The notes: generated by a model from the letters alone, not told the origin. A stretch of DNA of 64,000 nucleotides from Bacilli bacterium (GCA_022652945.1 JALCRV010000003.1:1-64000), one strand, 5' to 3'. Numbered from the stretch's first letter, positions 44,863 to 53,096 are shown. Translations and numbers: made by a program.

Positions 44863-47586
44863 GTGCTGAAACTAGAGAATATAATTAAAGACTATCCGAT
44901 CGACAAGGATTTAAAAGTCCACGCTCTTCAAGGAATCAATGCGGATTTCCCTGATTCGGGGTTCGTAGCGATTCTCGGCCCTTCGGGCTGCGGAAAAACG
45001 ACTCTTTTAAATATCATCGGCGGATTAGATCGTTATACATCAGGTATCTTAGAAGTTGATGGGAAATCGACCTCTAATTTTACCGATCACGATTGGGATA
45101 ACTACCGCAACAAAAAGATTGGGATGGTTTTCCAAACCTACAACTTAATCGGGCATATGTCCGTCTTGGATAATGTCTCTTTAGCTTTGACTTTATCAGG
45201 CGTCGAACACTCCGCTAAGAAAGCCATCGCTGCTGACGCTTTAAAATCTGTCGGTTTAGAGAATGAGTTAGATAAACATCCTAATCAGCTCTCCGGCGGT
45301 CAAATGCAGAGAGTCGCCATCGCCAGAGCTATCGTCAATAATCCCTCGATTATCTTGGCTGATGAGCCGACTGGGGCTTTGGATTCGAAGACTTCAGTCC
45401 AGATTATGGAAATCCTCGCCAAAATTGCTTTATCCCGCCTGGTCATTATGGTCACTCATAATAGGCAGCTGGCTTTCGAGTATGCCACCAGAGTCATTGA
45501 AATGTCAGATGGAAAGATTACCGCAGATAAAACGAATATCCCGCAGCACAAAGAAGCACCGGTCCAAAAAGAACCAGCGGAAAAGAAGGATAACGCCGAA
45601 AACGACTACACTTTAATCGACGAAAACTTCAGCAAGAACGTCGCTAAAGAACTTAAAGAAGCCAAGACCAAGAAGAAAAAGTCCTCGATGAGTTTTTGGA
45701 CTGCTCTTTCTATTTCCTGGCATAACCTCAGGTCGAAGAAGACTCGAACCGTCCTTACTTCTATCGCCGGTTCTTTCGGTATCATCGGAGTTGCATTGGT
45801 TTTAGCTGTCTCGAACGGCTTTACTAATTATATAAACGACATGCAGTCGGAAACTCTAGCTCAGTTCCCGGTCTCAATCGAGGAATATTCTTATGACACT
45901 TCTTCGATAAAACCCGCCGATCTAGATCCTTATCCGGATGATCACGATATTATCGTTGAAAAGCCGATTTCTTCCTTGTTACACGTTAACAACATTACCG
46001 ATGATTACGTCGATTATGTGAATAAGATGAATACCGAATACTATTCATCGATCAATCTTAATTACGCCTTAAGAAGCAACGTTCTGACCAAGTCTGCTTC
46101 CACTGGAAAGGTCACTTCTCTTTCAACCGACTCCTCTTCGTTAATTGAATCTCTGACCTCGAATAATTATTGGTATCAGTTACCTTCCAGCGATGATTTC
46201 GTTAAGAATAAATACGATGTCATCGAAGGCAAATATCCATCCGCCGCCAACGAAGTCATCATTGTCGTCAATCGTTATAACCAGATGTCGCAGAGTACTT
46301 TAAAAGCTCTGGGTTTTGATGTCAGCAAAGAGAAAGTCGCCGTTTCTGATGTTTTAAGCAAGACGTTTAAATTAGTCAGCAACAATGATTTCTACCAGCC
46401 TCTTTCCCAGACTTCTTCCGTAACTGGCCGTTTCCTTTTATCTAAAGAAGAAATGACCGCTAAAGGGTTGAAGCTTTCTAAATATCTGGAGTATGCCTCC
46501 GGTGTCGCTACCCAGTACGCTTCTAACGGAAACGTAATTGACGATACGATTAAAGGTTATCTGGCTAAGATGGAATCCTTCTTCCTTCCTCAGGAAGAAA
46601 CTAGAGATCTGCATTGCTATTCCTATCCAACCTCCGATCAGATGCTTTCCATCTTCGATGACATAAATAAAGGAAGCGAAATCAAAGTCGTCGGCATTAT
46701 GAGACCGAACAATACCTCGGTCACCTCTTTATTATCTAATGGGGTCTATTTTAAGAAAGAATTGGTTGACCAAGAAATCGCCCAAACCACTGAAATCGGA
46801 ACCAATTATCAAAACAATATGGCGGTAACGGGTGATTATTCCTTCTCTTATAATGGCATCACTGTTAATCTGCCGACGGTTTATAAAGTTATAGATTCTA
46901 ACGATCCGATGCCAGTTAATTCCACCTCGATGGTCTCAGATATCGCTAACAATATCAAAACGTACATCAATCAGCGTAAGGTCTTAGGAACTGATACTTC
47001 CGTTTCCTCCATTACAATCTACCCTACGAACTTTAATCAAAAACAGAATATCCTTTCCTACTTGGATCAATGGAACTATCAAGCCGATGGTTCAAAGAAA
47101 GCGGAGACAGACCAAGTCAAATACACCGATTTAGCCGGAACTCTTTTCTCCTCGTTAGAGATGCTGGTTAATATCATTTCTACCGTCTTAATTACTTTCG
47201 CCTCTATTTCACTCGTGGTCTCTTCCGTAATGATCGGCATCATCACTTATACTTCCGTCATCGAAAGAACCAAAGAAATCGGTATCTTAAGAGCTATCGG
47301 TGCCAGAAAGAAAGATATCGGACGTCTATTTAAGGCGGAGGCAGTCATTATAGGCTTCTTCTCCGGCTTAGTCGGAGATCTCTTCGCTTATTTAATCTGT
47401 CTGCCGATCAATCAAATCATCAACGGGTTAAATCTCGGTATGGATTTATCTCATATCGCTTCTTTAAGCCCGTGGCACGCTTTGATTCTCTTAGCTGTCT
47501 CTTCCGTCCTGACTTTTATTGCCTCCTTGATTCCTTCTTCCTTTGCGGCGAAGAAAGATCCGGTCGTGGCGTTAAGAACCGAATAA
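44863..47586 (+). CDS. Fused ABC transporter: MacB-type ATPase and FtsX-like permease
   Basis: A 907-residue fusion. The N-terminal LolD/MacB-type ATPase (about 1-220) has Walker A GPSGCGKTT at 39-47, signature LSGGQMQRVA and Walker B ILADEPTGAL. A charged Lys-rich linker follows (about 225-275), then the first transmembrane helix (about 300-320) and a large extracytoplasmic domain (about 325-760). Three C-terminal helices carry the FtsX signature (SVIERTKEIGILRAIGARKKDI). MacB-type mechanotransmission ABC systems act on peptides, lipoproteins or envelope stress. Start GTG at 44863 with AGAAGGAA upstream. It runs alone and ends in a terminator. Confidence 0.92.
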   Translation: MLKLENIIKDYPIDKDLKVHALQGINADFPDSGFVAILGPSGCGKTTLLNIIGGLDRYTSGILEVDGKSTSNFTDHDWDNYRNKKIGMVFQTYNLIGHMSVLDNVSLALTLSGVEHSAKKAIAADALKSVGLENELDKHPNQLSGGQMQRVAIARAIVNNPSIILADEPTGALDSKTSVQIMEILAKIALSRLVIMVTHNRQLAFEYATRVIEMSDGKITADKTNIPQHKEAPVQKEPAEKKDNAENDYTLIDENFSKNVAKELKEAKTKKKKSSMSFWTALSISWHNLRSKKTRTVLTSIAGSFGIIGVALVLAVSNGFTNYINDMQSETLAQFPVSIEEYSYDTSSIKPADLDPYPDDHDIIVEKPISSLLHVNNITDDYVDYVNKMNTEYYSSINLNYALRSNVLTKSASTGKVTSLSTDSSSLIESLTSNNYWYQLPSSDDFVKNKYDVIEGKYPSAANEVIIVVNRYNQMSQSTLKALGFDVSKEKVAVSDVLSKTFKLVSNNDFYQPLSQTSSVTGRFLLSKEEMTAKGLKLSKYLEYASGVATQYASNGNVIDDTIKGYLAKMESFFLPQEETRDLHCYSYPTSDQMLSIFDDINKGSEIKVVGIMRPNNTSVTSLLSNGVYFKKELVDQEIAQTTEIGTNYQNNMAVTGDYSFSYNGITVNLPTVYKVIDSNDPMPVNSTSMVSDIANNIKTYINQRKVLGTDTSVSSITIYPTNFNQKQNILSYLDQWNYQADGSKKAETDQVKYTDLAGTLFSSLEMLVNIISTVLITFASISLVVSSVMIGIITYTSVIERTKEIGILRAIGARKKDIGRLFKAEAVIIGFFSGLVGDLFAYLICLPINQIINGLNLGMDLSHIASLSPWHALILLAVSSVLTFIASLIPSSFAAKKDPVVALRTE

Positions 47587-47588
47587 AA

Positions 47589-47636
47589 AAACTCGCTTGG
47601 GCTTCTTTTATAACGAGTATCCAGGCGAGTTTTTAA
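47589..47636. terminator. Bidirectional intrinsic terminator between the ABC transporter and pepT
   Basis: 12-bp arms 47589-47600 and 47621-47632 (one G-U pair), T-run on the right and A-run on the left, so it can serve both convergent genes. Confidence 0.85.
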
Positions 47637-48836
47637 TTAAGCGATAAACAACTTAGCGAGAATCTTCTCAATCTGCTTCATCTGAGTGACATCAGCATAT
47701 TCGAAGCGTCCGTGGCAGTTAAAGCCACCGGTAGGAAGATTGGGGCAAGGGAACCCGCGGAAGGTCAAGACCGCGCCGTCAGTTCCACCTCTGATCGGCT
47801 CAAAATGATAGGCGATTCCTAACTCTTTATAAATCTTTTCAATCTTTTCAATAACTTCCGGATGCTTATCGATCTCAGCTTTCATGTTCTTATAAGTCTC
47901 AACAATCTTTACTTCAACCACTTCCTGACCAAAGGAGTCATTGATTCTTCTCCCCGCCAGTTTAGCGTATTCCATTTTGTCGTGAAGTCTATTCAGATCA
48001 TGGTCGCGGATAATGTATTCCATATGGACCTTTTCTTCATTTCCATTGAAGGCGAGGATATGGTAGAACCCTTCACGATTTTCCGTATCTTCCGGTCTCA
48101 TATATCTCGGCAAGGATTCATGGAACTCCATTCCGACATTAATGGCGTTAATCATCTTATCCTTAGCGCTTCCCGGATGGATAGAACGTCCATTGATTGT
48201 TACTTCCATCGAAGCAGCATTAAAGTTCTCGACGTTGATGTAATGGATATCTCCGCCGTCGATGGTATAGCCAAATTTAGACTTCAGCTCTTTTACATCG
48301 ATATGATCGGCTCCGACTCCGACTTCCTCATCGGTTGAAAAGACTGCTTCGAGCGGTCCGTGAGGTGTCTCTGACGAGACAAAGCCATCGATCAAATCCA
48401 TGATAATAGCGATACCCGCCTTATCATCAGCTCCAAGTAAAGTAGTTCCATCAGTGACAATCAGATCATCACCTTTTTGATCCTTTAAGGTCGGGAAGTC
48501 AGCGACTTTCATCGTTATCCCCTTTGAGAGCTCGATATCTTTACCATCGTAGCCTTTAATCAGACGAGGCTTAATATCCTTGCCGGAAGCGGAAGGCGAG
48601 GTATCGATATGGGCGATCAAAGCGATCGGATCTCTCTTCAACTGACCAGGGAAGAAACCATAAACAGTTCCAAATCTATTGACGTGGACATTTTGCCCAC
48701 CTAAAGCGGTCAATTCCTTAGCTAATTCTTCGGATAAAGCATACTGGGAGTCAGTTGATGCCTTGTCATTTTTAACATTTTCTGAAGAAGTCGTATCAAA
48801 ACCCACATATTTTTTGAATTTCTCAATTAAGTCCAT
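47637..48836 (-). CDS. pepT: Peptidase T (tripeptide aminopeptidase)
   Basis: Zinc aminopeptidase of family M20B that removes the N-terminal residue from tripeptides. Motifs: ALIAHIDTSPSASG (metal ligand His and the catalytic Asp), LLGADDKAGIAIIMDL, VFSTDEEVGVGAD with the catalytic Glu pair, and GGTDGAVLTFRGFPCPNL. I chose the ATG at 48836 (MDLIEKFKKY), preceded by GAAAGGAAGGG; the frame is open 13 codons upstream. 399 residues, normal length. Confidence 0.95.
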   Translation of the reverse strand: MDLIEKFKKYVGFDTTSSENVKNDKASTDSQYALSEELAKELTALGGQNVHVNRFGTVYGFFPGQLKRDPIALIAHIDTSPSASGKDIKPRLIKGYDGKDIELSKGITMKVADFPTLKDQKGDDLIVTDGTTLLGADDKAGIAIIMDLIDGFVSSETPHGPLEAVFSTDEEVGVGADHIDVKELKSKFGYTIDGGDIHYINVENFNAASMEVTINGRSIHPGSAKDKMINAINVGMEFHESLPRYMRPEDTENREGFYHILAFNGNEEKVHMEYIIRDHDLNRLHDKMEYAKLAGRRINDSFGQEVVEVKIVETYKNMKAEIDKHPEVIEKIEKIYKELGIAYHFEPIRGGTDGAVLTFRGFPCPNLPTGGFNCHGRFEYADVTQMKQIEKILAKLFIA

Positions 48837-49195
48837 AAAACCCTTCCTTTCATAATAATACAATGATGATAACATTGCTTTCTGAAAATATAAAGTAATA
48901 AGCGCGTTTTTTGTGCTTTTTGTTTTGGAGGCTTCTTAAAATAAATATAGATAATAACTAGTTATTTTTATTGATTTTTCGGTGTGCTCTTTTAATTAAA
49001 ATTTGATTAAAAAAGTGTGGTCTAAATATATTTGCAACATAAAACTAATTAATTCTGACACAATTTTAATTGTCTTTGCTTATCTTTAAAAACAAATACA
49101 TACTATAAATACGAATGCGTATAAAAATTACCGCATTTGTATTGTCTGGTTTCTAACTTATGTTTATAATCAAGTATTAGAAAGGAGTTCGCGAA
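48837..49195. other. Very AT-rich intergenic region left of the origin
   Basis: No gene is recognisable. It contains a palindrome AATAACTAGTTATT near 48952-48965, several A- and T-tracts, and at its right end the promoter of the OrfA-like gene. It could serve as a curved or easily melted segment near the origin, but I see no DnaA boxes in it. Confidence 0.5.
49142..49170 (+). promoter_or_regulatory. Strong promoter of the OrfA-like gene
   Basis: TTGTCT at 49142-49147 and a perfect TATAAT at 49165-49170, spacing 17, followed by the ribosome binding site GAAAGGAG before the ATG at 49196. Confidence 0.75.
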
Positions 49196-49576
49196 ATGGC
49201 TACAAAAGGGCAAAAGTTCAAGCATTATCCCGACGATTTGAAAAGACAAGTCGTAAAGGAACGCTTGGAAAAGGGGACAGCTTTTTTGGAATTGGCTTAC
49301 CGCTATGGAATCTCTTCGCAGGAGTCCATTATGCAGTGGGTCAAGAACTATCAGAGACATGGTGATGCCGCTTTCGTCGATAAACGGGGAACCGCTACTG
49401 CTGACACATCAGCATTAAAAGGTCGGCCTCGTAAGTTCTTCTCTAACGAAGAGGAGAAAAAGCAGTATCTCGCCTTAGTCGAAGAGAGAAACAAAAAGCG
49501 TGCCTTAGAAAAGCGCCGTTTGGCTCGCGTTCGTAAAAGAAGAGCTGAACGCAAAGCTTTAGAAGAAAAAGCTTAG
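49196..49576 (+). CDS. Stand-alone transposase-OrfA-like helix-turn-helix protein
   Basis: A 126-residue basic protein. Residues about 8-60 (YPDDLKRQVVKERLEKGTAFLELAYRYGISSQESIMQWVKNYQ) look like the helix-turn-helix of IS3-type OrfA proteins. After a GRPRK segment, which resembles an AT-hook-like basic patch, the C terminus is a long charged helix rich in Lys, Arg and Glu. There is no OrfB (integrase) downstream, no programmed frameshift and no terminal inverted repeat, while the promoter, ribosome binding site and terminator are all intact. It may be a domesticated DNA-binding protein close to the origin (inference). Confidence 0.75.
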   Translation: MATKGQKFKHYPDDLKRQVVKERLEKGTAFLELAYRYGISSQESIMQWVKNYQRHGDAAFVDKRGTATADTSALKGRPRKFFSNEEEKKQYLALVEERNKKRALEKRRLARVRKRRAERKALEEKA

Positions 49577-49589
49577 TTTTTTCAATCCT

Positions 49590-49622
49590 AACTCCCCGTT
49601 ACGTGTTGCGGGGAGTTTTTTA
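49590..49622 (+). terminator. Intrinsic terminator after the OrfA-like gene
   Basis: AACTCCCCG (49590-49598) and CGGGGAGTT (49609-49617), then a T-run. Confidence 0.92.
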
Positions 49623-49665
49623 TTTCCTTCTCTTCGTATATAATCTATAAGGTTAAAGAATCACT

Positions 49666-49869
49666 ATGAAATATGAAGTAAATACCTTAGTCGCGACTGT
49701 CATTAAAAAAGACGAAGCCCAGAAGGGGGCGGTCGGGGCAATCGTTGGCATCAAAAAAGGAGAGACGGATCAAGACGAACTCTACCTGGTTGAGCTTTTT
49801 AACGTTGTTAATCACCTTCATTACCAACTCTGGTATAACAAGAACGAAATTTACGCTATTCAGCAGTGA
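49666..49869 (+). CDS. Small protein, DUF4926-like
   Basis: A 67-residue soluble protein. The pattern VATVIKKDEAQKGAVGAIVGIKKG, then YLVELFN and a closing YNKNEIYAI resembles the short SH3-like DUF4926 family (often found near toxin or DNA-associated genes), but the similarity is weak. Start ATG at 49666; no strong ribosome binding site. It is the last gene before the origin region and no partner is evident. Confidence 0.55.
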   Translation: MKYEVNTLVATVIKKDEAQKGAVGAIVGIKKGETDQDELYLVELFNVVNHLHYQLWYNKNEIYAIQQ

Positions 49870-50160
49870 ATAAGATTTAAGTTCTGCAAATTATTTCACG
49901 TTATTCACAGCCTGTGAATAACGTTTTTTCTTTTGGTTAATAACATATATAAAAGCCCATATTATGGCTCTTTTTACTTGTGGACAAAAAATCTATATGT
50001 GAATTCTTATCCACATCTTCACAACTGACTTGTCAACAGGTAAATCAAGACAAGTTATCCACCGTCTCAATCGGTGGATAACTTTTTTAGCCTTTATTTC
50101 AGCCCACAATGAAGAAGTCTGGTGGTGGATAATTTACTTAATTAAAAAAAGTTCTCCACC
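49865..50160. other. Replication origin, upstream DnaA-box cluster
   Basis: Nine DnaA-box-like 9-mers lie between the small gene and dnaA. Plus-strand: TTATTCACA 49901-49909, perfect TTATCCACA 50007-50015, TTATCCACC 50055-50063, TTCTCCACC 50152-50160. Minus-strand: 49865-49873 (RC TTATTCACT), 49913-49921 (RC TTATTCACA), 49979-49987 (RC TTGTCCACA), 50073-50081 and 50124-50132 (both RC TTATCCACC). Two pairs are arranged as perfect inverted repeats. The location next to dnaA and dnaN makes this the likely oriC or its upstream half. Confidence 0.88.
50052..50090 (+). repeat. DnaA-box hairpin with T-run (13-bp arms)
   Basis: Arms 50052-50064 and 50072-50084 are perfect reverse complements (AAGTTATCCACCG and its complement), loop 7 bases, and TTTTTT follows. 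Each arm contains one TTATCCACC box. The element could act both as paired DnaA sites and as a rho-independent terminator or attenuator ahead of dnaA. Confidence 0.75.
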
Positions 50161-50215
50161 GTTTCCAAAAACTTCTGGTTTCGGTGATATAATCCTCTCG
50201 TTGGAGGACTCATCC

Positions 50216-51586
50216 ATGCCTGTAAAATCAGACCAGCTCACTAAAATATGGAATATGGTCTTAGGAACGCTGGAAACTACAATTCAAGATAGAGCTTTAT
50301 ATGCCAATTTTTTGGTCCCTTCTTATCTTTATTCTTTAGAGGGCGGTAAGGCGATCGTCGTTACGGATTCAGAGATTTCCCAGAAGATTCTTTCCCAGGA
50401 TTACTCTGCCGTCATTGGTGCGGCTTTAAAAAAGGCCACTCAGAGCGATTATTCTCTTTCTATCATTTCTCAAGATGATATGAAAAAGAGCAAAACTTCG
50501 GATCAGATTGGCCTTCGTCCAACTGAAAGCAGATCTTTTTTCGCTTCATCTTATTTAAAACCCGAATACACATTTGAAAACTTCGTCGTTGGTAAATCCA
50601 ATAAAAACGCCTTCCAAGCAGCTGTTTATGTAACTAAGCACCAAGGAGAAATGAATCCTTTATTCATCTACTCTAAGTCCGGGCTTGGCAAAACACACCT
50701 TTTACACGCTATCGGCAATGCCGTTAAAGCTTCTAACCCAGCTTTAAAGGTCCTCTACATCACTTCTGATGACTTTACCGATGAATTTATTAAGTTCGTA
50801 AAGGGTGATTCCGATAAGGAATCGCTGAAAGATTTCTTCCGTTCAATCGATTTCTTACTCATCGATGATATCCAGTTCTTAGCTGGAAAACCGTCTACCG
50901 GCACGATGTTCTTTAACATCTTTAATATGCTGGTCAGCCAGAAGAAACAAATCGTAATTACTTCCGATCATTCTCCTTCACAGCTAGAAGGCCTAGAAGA
51001 TCGTCTGGTTTCCCGCTTTTCCCAGGGACTCTCAGTCTCTATTGAAAAGCCTGAAAAAAAGACCTTAATTGAAATATTAAAGACTAAAATCAAGGCTGAT
51101 GGCTTCGATCCTACTTTGTTCGATGAGGATGCCTTGGAATACATCGCGGAGAATAACTCTAAAAACATCCGTGTTCTCGAAGGCGCTTTAAACCGCATTC
51201 TCTTCTTCAACGTTTCATCCGGAAACACTGACAGAATCACGCTGGAATTAGTTAAATTAGCCTTCGCTGATGATGCTGAGCATAATAAAAAGCCAGGTCA
51301 GTTGACCGCTGATATCATTATCGAAGAGGTCGCTAAATACTATAACCTGACCGAATCACAGATTATGTCTAAGGTCAGGACGATGCAGATTTCCTTAGCT
51401 AGAGCAATCGCAATGTACCTAACTAGAAACCTGATGAACATGTCCTACGCTCAGATAGGCAAGACCTTCGGTGGAAAAGATCACACAACGGTGCTTGCCG
51501 CCTGTGAAAAGGTGGATAACTTAGCCAAGAATGACGACAACATGAAGAAGGCATTAAAGACTCTGGAAAGTCAGTTAAAAGCGTAA
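50216..51586 (+). CDS. dnaA: Chromosomal replication initiator DnaA
   Basis: Initiator ATPase that binds DnaA boxes and opens the origin. I chose the ATG at 50216, preceded by TTGGAGGACTC, giving 456 residues, the typical length; the frame stays open upstream through the DnaA boxes without a better site. Domain I is about 1-85, a linker follows, and the AAA+ domain III has Walker A GLGKTHLLHAIG and Walker B FLLIDDIQFL. Domain IV has the DNA-binding signature YAQIGKTFGGKDHTTVLAA. The stop codon lies within a terminator hairpin (51578-51607). Autoregulation by the upstream boxes is expected. Confidence 0.97.
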   Translation: MPVKSDQLTKIWNMVLGTLETTIQDRALYANFLVPSYLYSLEGGKAIVVTDSEISQKILSQDYSAVIGAALKKATQSDYSLSIISQDDMKKSKTSDQIGLRPTESRSFFASSYLKPEYTFENFVVGKSNKNAFQAAVYVTKHQGEMNPLFIYSKSGLGKTHLLHAIGNAVKASNPALKVLYITSDDFTDEFIKFVKGDSDKESLKDFFRSIDFLLIDDIQFLAGKPSTGTMFFNIFNMLVSQKKQIVITSDHSPSQLEGLEDRLVSRFSQGLSVSIEKPEKKTLIEILKTKIKADGFDPTLFDEDALEYIAENNSKNIRVLEGALNRILFFNVSSGNTDRITLELVKLAFADDAEHNKKPGQLTADIIIEEVAKYYNLTESQIMSKVRTMQISLARAIAMYLTRNLMNMSYAQIGKTFGGKDHTTVLAACEKVDNLAKNDDNMKKALKTLESQLKA

Positions 51587-51607
51587 GGTTAACCCCTTGC
51601 GCTTTTT
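51578..51607 (+). terminator. Intrinsic terminator overlapping the dnaA stop codon
   Basis: Arms 51578-51588 and 51595-51605 (11 bp, one G-U pair), loop about 6, T-run to 51607. The dnaA TAA (51584-51586) lies in the left arm. Confidence 0.7.
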
Positions 51608-51674
51608 AAATTGCCTCTTTTAATTGATTTTCGTAAAATTTCTATGTTTTAGCTCCCTTAGATATATAAATAAT

Positions 51675-51683
51675 TGATATAAT
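51675..51683 (+). promoter_or_regulatory. Extended -10 promoter of dnaN
   Basis: TG at 51675-51676, then a perfect TATAAT at 51678-51683 in an AT-rich stretch. No good -35. It supplies a start for dnaN after the dnaA terminator. Confidence 0.55.
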
Positions 51684-51714
51684 ATATATGAAAGAAAACG
51701 GCGTTGAAAATGAG

Positions 51715-51764
51715 TTTTCCACCAAACCCACCGAATCCACCGCCCTTATTATTATTGTTATTAG
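51715..51764 (+). other. Candidate basal unwinding element between dnaA and dnaN
   Basis: Three tandem 9-mers follow each other without gaps: TTTTCCACC (51715-51723), AAACCCACC (51724-51732) and GAATCCACC (51733-51741). A GC block GCCC (51742-51745) follows, then six trinucleotides TTA, TTA, TTA, TTG, TTA, TTA (51746-51763). The order of DnaA boxes, GC-rich spacer and trinucleotide repeats is that of the basal unwinding system described in Bacillus subtilis, which also lies in the dnaA-dnaN gap. Confidence 0.6.
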
Positions 51765-51779
51765 AAAGGATTAACTAAT

Positions 51780-52892
51780 ATGAAACTGACCATCAAGCGT
51801 GCACCTTTTGAAAAACTCTTGGAAACCGTCTTTGAGGCGATTCCTATTCAAACCGCGGAAGCTGACTTCAAGAACTTCCTTTTGACGGTTACAGATTCAG
51901 GGATTACCGTCCTTGGCTCCGATGGTGAATTGACCATCCAGGGAGTCATCAATGTTGGTGATCCTGATAACCCGATTGTTAATTCTGATCCGGGCTCTGT
52001 TCAGGTGCCCGCTAAATATTTCTTAGATATTATGAAGGGGCTGCAGTCGGAAGTGGTCACCATCGAGTTGGTTGATGCTTCCGTTCTCTGTGTCTCCGAT
52101 GAAAAATCTCAGTTCCAACTTAAGATTTCCAAGGCGGAAGAATATCCTAACGTCGATATCGCTTCCGATTCCACGGAAATCATCACTCTTAAGTCCGCTG
52201 ATTTCCTCAGTCTTTATAACTCCACCGCGTTCGCTGTGGCGACCAGAGGACCTAAACAGCTTTTTACCGGTATAAATATTAACGCCAAAGAAGGCAGAAT
52301 CACCTTTGTCGCCACCGATTCCTTCCGTCTAGCCAGAAAGTATGTCGTTATCGAAGGTGATCATCACGTTTCGATTACCGTACCTTCCAAGGCTTTAGGT
52401 GTCGTTTCCCATATGGTCGGCTATGAATATATGCAGATGGTCGTCGATACGACTAAAGTTTTGTTCAAAGTCGGAAGCTTCGTCATCGCTTCCAAACTTT
52501 ATAACGGTGAATTCCCCAATGTCGATAGAATCATTCCGACCGGCACCAACTATCTGTTGACGGTCAATTCTAAAGACTTTATCGCTTCCATCTCCCGTAT
52601 TACCATCGTCGGCAACACGAAGATTCTCGTTAACGCCTCTCCTGAGCAAACCGAAATCTCTTCTAAGGACGTCAATGTCGGCTCCTCGAAAGAAGTCATT
52701 CACGACGCTAAGTTTGAAGGGGACCTTTTCTCCATCATCTTCAACGCTACATTTGTCACCGATGCAATCAAGGCTCTGAATTCCGAAAGAGTAACCTTAG
52801 CCTTCTGCGCTGAGAATCGCGCCTTCATCGTTAAATCCGATGATGAAACCGTTACTCAGGTTATCACTCCGATTCGTAGTTTAGGTGACTAA
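51780..52892 (+). CDS. dnaN: DNA polymerase III beta subunit (sliding clamp)
   Basis: Ring-shaped processivity factor. The 370-residue protein has three repeated clamp domains (about 1-120, 125-245 and 250-370), with FAVATRGPKQLFTGI and ATDSFRLARKYV in the second as in other clamps, and a C-terminal VTQVITPIRSLG that matches the usual end. Start ATG at 51780 after AGAAAGGA, which lies just behind the trinucleotide repeat. A terminator follows. Confidence 0.97.
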   Translation: MKLTIKRAPFEKLLETVFEAIPIQTAEADFKNFLLTVTDSGITVLGSDGELTIQGVINVGDPDNPIVNSDPGSVQVPAKYFLDIMKGLQSEVVTIELVDASVLCVSDEKSQFQLKISKAEEYPNVDIASDSTEIITLKSADFLSLYNSTAFAVATRGPKQLFTGININAKEGRITFVATDSFRLARKYVVIEGDHHVSITVPSKALGVVSHMVGYEYMQMVVDTTKVLFKVGSFVIASKLYNGEFPNVDRIIPTGTNYLLTVNSKDFIASISRITIVGNTKILVNASPEQTEISSKDVNVGSSKEVIHDAKFEGDLFSIIFNATFVTDAIKALNSERVTLAFCAENRAFIVKSDDETVTQVITPIRSLGD

Positions 52893-52915
52893 TCCAAACT
52901 GACTGTTTCTAACTT

Positions 52916-52950
52916 AAGCCCCGGGCAAGTTAACCCGGGGCTTTTATTTT
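52916..52950 (+). terminator. Intrinsic terminator after dnaN
   Basis: Perfect 10-bp GC-rich arms 52916-52925 (AAGCCCCGGG) and 52934-52943, then TTTTATTTT. Confidence 0.93.
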
Positions 52951-52982
52951 AAGCGTCCATTTTACCTCCCTTCCGTTTAAAA

Positions 52983-53011
52983 GACGTTTTTAAGACGTTT
53001 TGAGACGTTTT
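52983..53011 (+). repeat. Three phased copies of GACGTTTT (iteron-like)
   Basis: GACGTTTT at 52983-52990, 52994-53001 and 53004-53011. Starts are 11 and 10 bases apart, about one helical turn, so a protein could contact one face of the DNA. They lie between the dnaN terminator and the promoter of the S4-domain gene. Confidence 0.6.
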
Positions 53012-53096
53012 TACTCCTTGGTTGATGAGAAAGTAGCCGGAGAAGAAAAAATCGCTTAAAAAGCCTTTTAAAAGGTTCTTCTTATTAAAGTTAATA

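Noticed and set aside
49100-49640. A complete IS3-family insertion sequence
   Set aside because: No OrfB, no frameshift window, no terminal inverted repeats or target duplication seen; only an OrfA-like gene with its own promoter and terminator.
50030-50215. Upstream extension of the dnaA reading frame
   Set aside because: It translates the DnaA-box region, lacks a ribosome binding site, and the ATG at 50216 with GGAGG gives the normal DnaA length.
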